Program-made: the position numbers and the translations under genes | In this document: in pieces, positions 60,451 to 64,000 of the stretch | How positions within the stretch are numbered: position 1 is the first letter of the stretch | Layout of the letters: every line of letters begins with the position of its first letter | Assembly (NCBI GenBank): GCA_903919715.1 | Contig: CAIXJC010000012.1 | Span: forward strand, 1-64,000 | Direction: 5' to 3' | Source of the DNA: an uncultured bacterium | Lineage (GTDB): Bacteria; Planctomycetota; Phycisphaerae; Phycisphaerales; SM1A02 | DNA length: 64,000 nucleotides | Notes under the pieces: model-generated | Databases searched by the model: none | The model's input: only the letters and a program-made list of their open reading frames with translations | What the model was told of the DNA's origin: nothing

Positions 60451-61251
60451 TTATTTACGCCCGAAATCCGCAGGGTTTTCGCCGCGTGCGGATGTATCCC
60501 AGCGTGACATCATTGCAAACCATTTGGGTCGATTCGTCGATTCAAGCCACTTTCGCGCATCGTTCACCGCCGCCGCAAACGCCGCATCGCACTGTCCATT
60601 CACGTCGATCGTTGTGCGAATCTTGCCCGTGCGAAACCAACTGAGTGCGGTCTTCGAATCGCTCCAGAGTGTTATGCATTTCAACTCGCCGCGTTCGAGA
60701 CGTTGACATGCGTCGATGATTGCCAGGAATTCCCCAAGATTGTTGTGGCCGCGTTCATAGAGCGGACTGTGAAAGACCTCTTGCCAATGTCCCGCAGGGT
60801 TGAATACAACTCCGCGCCATTCGGTTGGTCCGATGAGCGCTCCTCCAAATTTCGAGCAATCGACGACCAATTCACCATCATTCCCTCGGACGTTTATTTT
60901 TCGTGCGGCGGATTTTGGGACAGATGCTCGCTCCGTCGAACTCGTCGCATCGAACCGCATCCCAGCAGCGCGCGAAGGATTGGCGGCAGTGACGTCATGC
61001 CCAGTTCCCTTGAGTGCTGCGGCAATCGCAGTCGCTGCGGTCCCTTGGGGCACAATGCTGATGTTGCCTTTCTTTCCCAAATGAATCTGAATCTTGCCAG
61101 AAATATGGGTTCCTTCGACGAGCACATCCAATCGACCCCATGACCCCTCATCGACAATCCGTACTTCGCCAATGAGAAAGCCAGCGTGCGCCAGCGGTCT
61201 TTCAATACGTTCGAGTTCGGCTCGTAGCTTCCGATCGATTTCACCGTTCAC
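60451..61251 (-). CDS. RNase H-like protein with a distinct N-terminal domain
   Basis: The 266-aa product from a GTG start. The C-terminal half has the RNase H fold catalytic set: D131 in 'VVDCSKFGG', E174 in 'NNLGEFLAI', D198 in 'LWSDSKTAL' and a late Asp in 'SRWDTSARGENPADFG'. The N-terminal 120 residues have no obvious hybrid-binding motif of RNase HI; 'IHLGKKGNISIVPQGTAATAIAAALKG' (in parts) is a small domain that may bind the substrate. The start overlaps the AI-2E gene by 11 bases. An open frame continues to 61365 inside that gene but is unlikely to be coding. Confidence 0.82.
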   Translation of the reverse strand: MNGEIDRKLRAELERIERPLAHAGFLIGEVRIVDEGSWGRLDVLVEGTHISGKIQIHLGKKGNISIVPQGTAATAIAAALKGTGHDVTAANPSRAAGMRFDATSSTERASVPKSAARKINVRGNDGELVVDCSKFGGALIGPTEWRGVVFNPAGHWQEVFHSPLYERGHNNLGEFLAIIDACQRLERGELKCITLWSDSKTALSWFRTGKIRTTIDVNGQCDAAFAAAVNDARKWLESTNRPKWFAMMSRWDTSARGENPADFGRK

Positions 61252-62296
61252 GAATGGACTCCGCAGAAGCTGGTCCGAGCAAGATTGATAGCCAACGGAG
61301 ATCGGTCGTGTGGTCGAAGAAAATTTTTGCCAGCATGGTGAGCGGAACCGCAAGCAATGTTCCAACTGATCCCAAGAGATATCCCCAGAACACCAGCGAG
61401 AGAAATACGGCGATCATGGAAAGCCCCAAGCGTTGCCCCATCAATTTTGGTTCGATGACATTTCCAATGATGACGTTGATCGCGGTGTAGACGCCGAGGG
61501 TGATTCCTGCGCTTCCTGGTCCGAGGATGACCCATGCGAGAAAAATCGCTGGGACTCCAGCAAGAATCGCTCCAAATACGGGCACGAAGTTCAGGACGAA
61601 CGAAAGTAAACCGAGCGCGAGCGGAAATGGAACTCCGATCCACCAGAGCGAGACCGCAACGAGCACGGCGGTCAGCAAACTTGTTTGCGTCTTCACGAAG
61701 AGATAAGTCGTCATGTCGTCCAAGACACGAATCCACGGTTTGATTGATGAGTCATCGATAGAAAATGCAATACGAATCTTTGCAGGCATGCTCGCCGCTT
61801 CGGCCAAGATGAAGCAGGTTGTAAGAAAGACGAAGACGCTATCTCGCAAGATTCCGGCGATGGCTCCCAGCATTGATCCAAGCATGTTCACCAGTGTGTC
61901 GGCATTCAAGATGCTCGCGATTGGTGCATCGGTGATGTTTAGCCCGTGTTGTTTGAACCATTCATTCGTCGTGAAGAATCGATCCTGTAATGCAGCGGTG
62001 TAGAACGGAAGGTGCTGCGAAAATGTTGTAACAGCGTCGGCGGCGATGACGCCTGCGATCAACAGTCCGCAAAGAACGACGCCCAAGACGGTCGTCGCAG
62101 CAAGCCATAATGGAGCACCTTTTCGCTGAAGCCCCATGATTGGGGGGAGCGCAACGGTTGAAATGAACAGTGCGGCGAGTGCGGGCACAAGGATGATCGC
62201 AGCAGTGCGCAATCCTGCACAGACAATCACGAATGCGGCAGAGACGACGAGAATATTCGCCCCTTGCCCCAAACGGGATGCGGTGTTGTCGGTCAA
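61241..62296 (-). CDS. AI-2E family transporter (PerM/TqsA type)
   Basis: The 351-aa membrane protein has about eight hydrophobic helices in the AI-2E arrangement: a first pair near residues 12-60, then 'LWLAATTVLGVVLCGLLIAGVIAAD', a periplasmic loop, and a C-terminal bundle with 'PLALGLLSFVLNFVPVFGAILAGVP' (in parts) and 'VYTAINVIIGNVIEPKLMGQRLGLSMI'. The family moves autoinducers or other small molecules or ions; substrates are not readable from sequence. It overlaps the DUF1080 gene (4 bases) and the RNase H-like gene. Confidence 0.9.
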   Translation of the reverse strand: MTDNTASRLGQGANILVVSAAFVIVCAGLRTAAIILVPALAALFISTVALPPIMGLQRKGAPLWLAATTVLGVVLCGLLIAGVIAADAVTTFSQHLPFYTAALQDRFFTTNEWFKQHGLNITDAPIASILNADTLVNMLGSMLGAIAGILRDSVFVFLTTCFILAEAASMPAKIRIAFSIDDSSIKPWIRVLDDMTTYLFVKTQTSLLTAVLVAVSLWWIGVPFPLALGLLSFVLNFVPVFGAILAGVPAIFLAWVILGPGSAGITLGVYTAINVIIGNVIEPKLMGQRLGLSMIAVFLSLVFWGYLLGSVGTLLAVPLTMLAKIFFDHTTDLRWLSILLGPASAESIRER

Positions 62297-62973
62297 TCCA
62301 ACTCCTGAATTCGAATGTTGGCGAATGAAACTTTGTCGCCGTGCCCCAGAAATCCAATGCGCCCACTCTGTCGGCGAAGGCCTGGATGATCTTTTCCGTC
62401 GATCGTCCCTTCGGTCGCAGGTTTTTCAATGTCTGCATCCACGATCTTGTGACCATTCAGTATCACTTCAATGTGCGATCCATTCGCGATGATTTCCTCT
62501 GAATTCCATTCTCCGACAGGCTTGAGGTGCTCGCGTTGGGCTGGGACGACGCCGTAGATCGAACCGTGAAATTGCCATGGCTTCAGATTGGCGTACTTGG
62601 GATCCGAGTTGTCGAGCACTTGAATCTCCATCCCAACGTAGGCCGGATCGCCTTCTTCTGGTGTTCGAACCCCGATGCCGTTGTTCGCTCCTGGTGTGAG
62701 TTGAAAATCAAACTTCAGATGAAAGTCTGCATAGTTCTTTGCTGTCAGCAAGTTTGTTCCATTTGGAAGGCAGGTGATTGCACTGTTTTCAACGGCATAG
62801 CCCTTGGTATCGCCAGTCCATCCACTGAGAGTCTTGCCATCAAAGATCGATACAAACCCTTTTTCTACAACGACGGTGGGTGGAGCCGCAATGGTTGGTG
62901 CAGGAACTGGAACTGGCGCAGCTTGTCCCATCGCAGCGGCAAGCGCGAGCGTTGAAAAGATAGGGGTTGTCAT
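62293..62973 (-). CDS. Secreted DUF1080 (3-keto-disaccharide hydrolase-like) protein
   Basis: The 226-aa secreted protein. A signal peptide ('FSTLALAAAMGQAAP') is followed by 'FVSIFDGKTLSGWTGD', the typical DUF1080 start, then 'FDFQLTPGANNGIGVRTP', 'VGMEIQVLDNSDPKYANLKP' and 'GRIGFLGHGDKVSFANIRI' (in parts), a concanavalin-like beta sandwich. Planctomycetes carry many of these, thought to act on keto-sugars from polysaccharide breakdown. It leads an operon with AI-2E and RNase H-like genes. It diverges from a PQQ sugar dehydrogenase gene. Confidence 0.92.
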   Translation of the reverse strand: MTTPIFSTLALAAAMGQAAPVPVPAPTIAAPPTVVVEKGFVSIFDGKTLSGWTGDTKGYAVENSAITCLPNGTNLLTAKNYADFHLKFDFQLTPGANNGIGVRTPEEGDPAYVGMEIQVLDNSDPKYANLKPWQFHGSIYGVVPAQREHLKPVGEWNSEEIIANGSHIEVILNGHKIVDADIEKPATEGTIDGKDHPGLRRQSGRIGFLGHGDKVSFANIRIQELD

Positions 62974-62979
62974 GGTTGC

Positions 62980-63029
62980 AGGATACGCCTACTCGATCGA
63001 GGGAGTGACAGCACGCAAGCGCCTATCCT
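62980..63029. promoter_or_regulatory. Back-to-back promoters (DUF1080 operon / sugar dehydrogenase)
   Basis: Minus TATCCT (62985-62980) ends 6 bases before the DUF1080 ATG. Plus TATCCT (63024-63029) ends 7 bases before the sugar dehydrogenase ATG. The two starts are 63 bases apart, and both hexamers are identical. Confidence 0.5.
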
Positions 63030-63036
63030 TCGGTCA

Positions 63037-64000
63037 ATGAATTTCGCAGCCTGCATCGTCTTGTCCTGTGCTTGTGTGAACGCATTCGCATCACTGACTT
63101 CTGTCAGTTCGTTGACTCCCGTGGCTCCCTTGCCAACGATGCCCGTTTCTCAAGCGGTCGCCACGCCGCCATCTGCTGGAGCGGCTGAGCTTGCGATACC
63201 CAAAGTTCAGATGCGCCGAGTTTGGCCGAAACTGAAATTGATTCGGCCCGTGCAAATTGTTGCACGACCAGATCGAGCTGATCGACTTTATGTTGTCGAG
63301 CAAGCTGGGCGCGTGATCGAGATTGATACGGCAGATCCAGACAACGAAGGACGTATTGTTCTGGACATCCGAGAGCCCGTCTTTGACAAGTTCAACGAGC
63401 AAGGACTCTTGTCGCTCGCCTTTCATCCAAAGTTTGCAGAGAATCACTTTGTTTATGTGTGGTACACGGCGCAGAAGAATGAAAAACAGTCGGACCGTGA
63501 AGTGCTTGCACGATTCACGGGAAACGATGATGGAACAATCGATCCCTCATCACAGTTGATTCTTTTAGAAATCCCGGATCCAGCATGGAATCACAACGGA
63601 GGAACAGTTCTCTTTGGACCAGACGGTTTTCTGTATGTATCGACTGGCGATGGTGGCGCTGGCAACGATCCATGGGGCAATGGTCAGAACACGAATTCAC
63701 TTCTCGCCGCAGTGCTCCGCCTCGATGTCGATCATCCGCCCGAAGGGAAAATGTATGGCATCCCATCCGACAATCCTTTCGCGGGAAAAGCGAGCTCGGC
63801 TCCAGAGATATTTGCGTACGGCCTTCGAAATGTCTGGCGAATGTCCTTCGATCGAAAAACTGGCGAACTCTATGCAGGTGATGTTGGACAGAACGCATGG
63901 GAAGAAGTTGACATCGTGACCAAGGGAGGCAATTTCGGTTGGCGTTGCCGTGAGGGGTTTCACCCGACCGAAGGCGTGGCTGACCGGAGTAACGCTGATC
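63037..64000 (+). CDS. PQQ-dependent sugar dehydrogenase (glucose/sorbosone type), cut by the window end
   Basis: The frame is open from the ATG at 63037 to the window edge, more than 320 codons. A signal peptide is likely (a hydrophobic start with 'SCACVNAFA'). 'QIVARPDRADRLYVVEQAGRV', 'NEQGLLSLAFHPKF', 'WNHNGGTVLFGPDGFLYVSTGDGG' (in parts), 'PEIFAYGLRNVWRMSFD' and 'GDVGQNAWEEVDIV' are the hallmarks of soluble PQQ glucose/sorbosone dehydrogenases. The C-terminal part is missing here. The divergent partner is a DUF1080 gene, which fits a shared role in sugar oxidation. Confidence 0.88.
   Translation, partial: MNFAACIVLSCACVNAFASLTSVSSLTPVAPLPTMPVSQAVATPPSAGAAELAIPKVQMRRVWPKLKLIRPVQIVARPDRADRLYVVEQAGRVIEIDTADPDNEGRIVLDIREPVFDKFNEQGLLSLAFHPKFAENHFVYVWYTAQKNEKQSDREVLARFTGNDDGTIDPSSQLILLEIPDPAWNHNGGTVLFGPDGFLYVSTGDGGAGNDPWGNGQNTNSLLAAVLRLDVDHPPEGKMYGIPSDNPFAGKASSAPEIFAYGLRNVWRMSFDRKTGELYAGDVGQNAWEEVDIVTKGGNFGWRCREGFHPTEGVADRSNAD

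Overview
The window looks like a chromosomal segment of a planctomycete, most likely of the Phycisphaerae type. This rests on the gene mix rather than on a marker gene: two pseudopilin-like proteins with a GFTLIE/GFTLVE start (one with an 'FADGHV' end), a zinc-ribbon membrane protein, DUF1080 and PQQ-type sugar dehydrogenase genes, an FHA-GAF-HD-GYP protein, a DUF58/transglutaminase operon and two groEL genes around one groES. There is no rRNA, insertion sequence, prophage, integrase or CRISPR array. One tRNA gene, tRNA-Leu(UAA), was found. Genes are densely packed, often with 4-base start/stop overlaps.

Layout. 0.1-3.8 kb: an orphan DUF1016-type nuclease, a SMUG1-like uracil-DNA glycosylase, a roughly 230-nt structured RNA candidate, coaD and a metallo-beta-lactamase-like protein lacking the family's metal ligands. 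3.8-8.7 kb: panB, an HtrA-like protease, a peptide-ABC ATPase, a small anchored protein and thyX. 8.7-12 kb: a lipoprotein, a tRNA-dihydrouridine synthase and an FG-GAP protein. 12.1-20.6 kb: a leftward stress and RNA-decay island (groEL-groES-groEL, a terminator, dnaJ-grpE-fmdB-like-rnr). 20.9-29.8 kb: MoxR, a LON-domain protein, two glycosyltransferases, EVE, HAD, LemA and ruvB. 29.8-34 kb: an LptD-like outer-membrane protein and a UbiA-family enzyme. 34-46 kb: ribH-nusB-ftsY-pseudopilin-hrpB, a LOG-family protein, folC, leuS. 46-53 kb: a coupled DUF2314-like/DUF2007/DUF58/transglutaminase operon, PilZ and Bax-inhibitor-1 genes. 53-56 kb: a small protein, a DUF4145 + TerB-like pair, a CoA-transferase and the tRNA. 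56-64 kb: a CapD/FlaA1-like dehydratase, a pseudopilin, FHA-GAF-HD-GYP, an RNase H-like/AI-2E/DUF1080 operon and a PQQ sugar dehydrogenase cut by the window edge.

Regulatory picture. Most genes that begin a transcription unit carry a TANNNT -10-like hexamer (often TATCCT or TACACT) ending only 6-10 bases before the start codon and lack a Shine-Dalgarno sequence. Many internal genes have AGGAG-type sites instead. This suggests that unit-leading genes are often leaderless. At several divergent starts the two -10 hexamers share the same TA step. One such promoter, in front of coaD, would also drive a structured leftward RNA that ends at one of only two clear U-tract terminators in the window. 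That RNA and the leaderless, shared-TA promoter architecture are the most interesting observations.

Limits: all calls come from reading sequence and translations by eye. No similarity search, folding program or structure prediction was run, and start codons marked as alternatives are genuinely uncertain.
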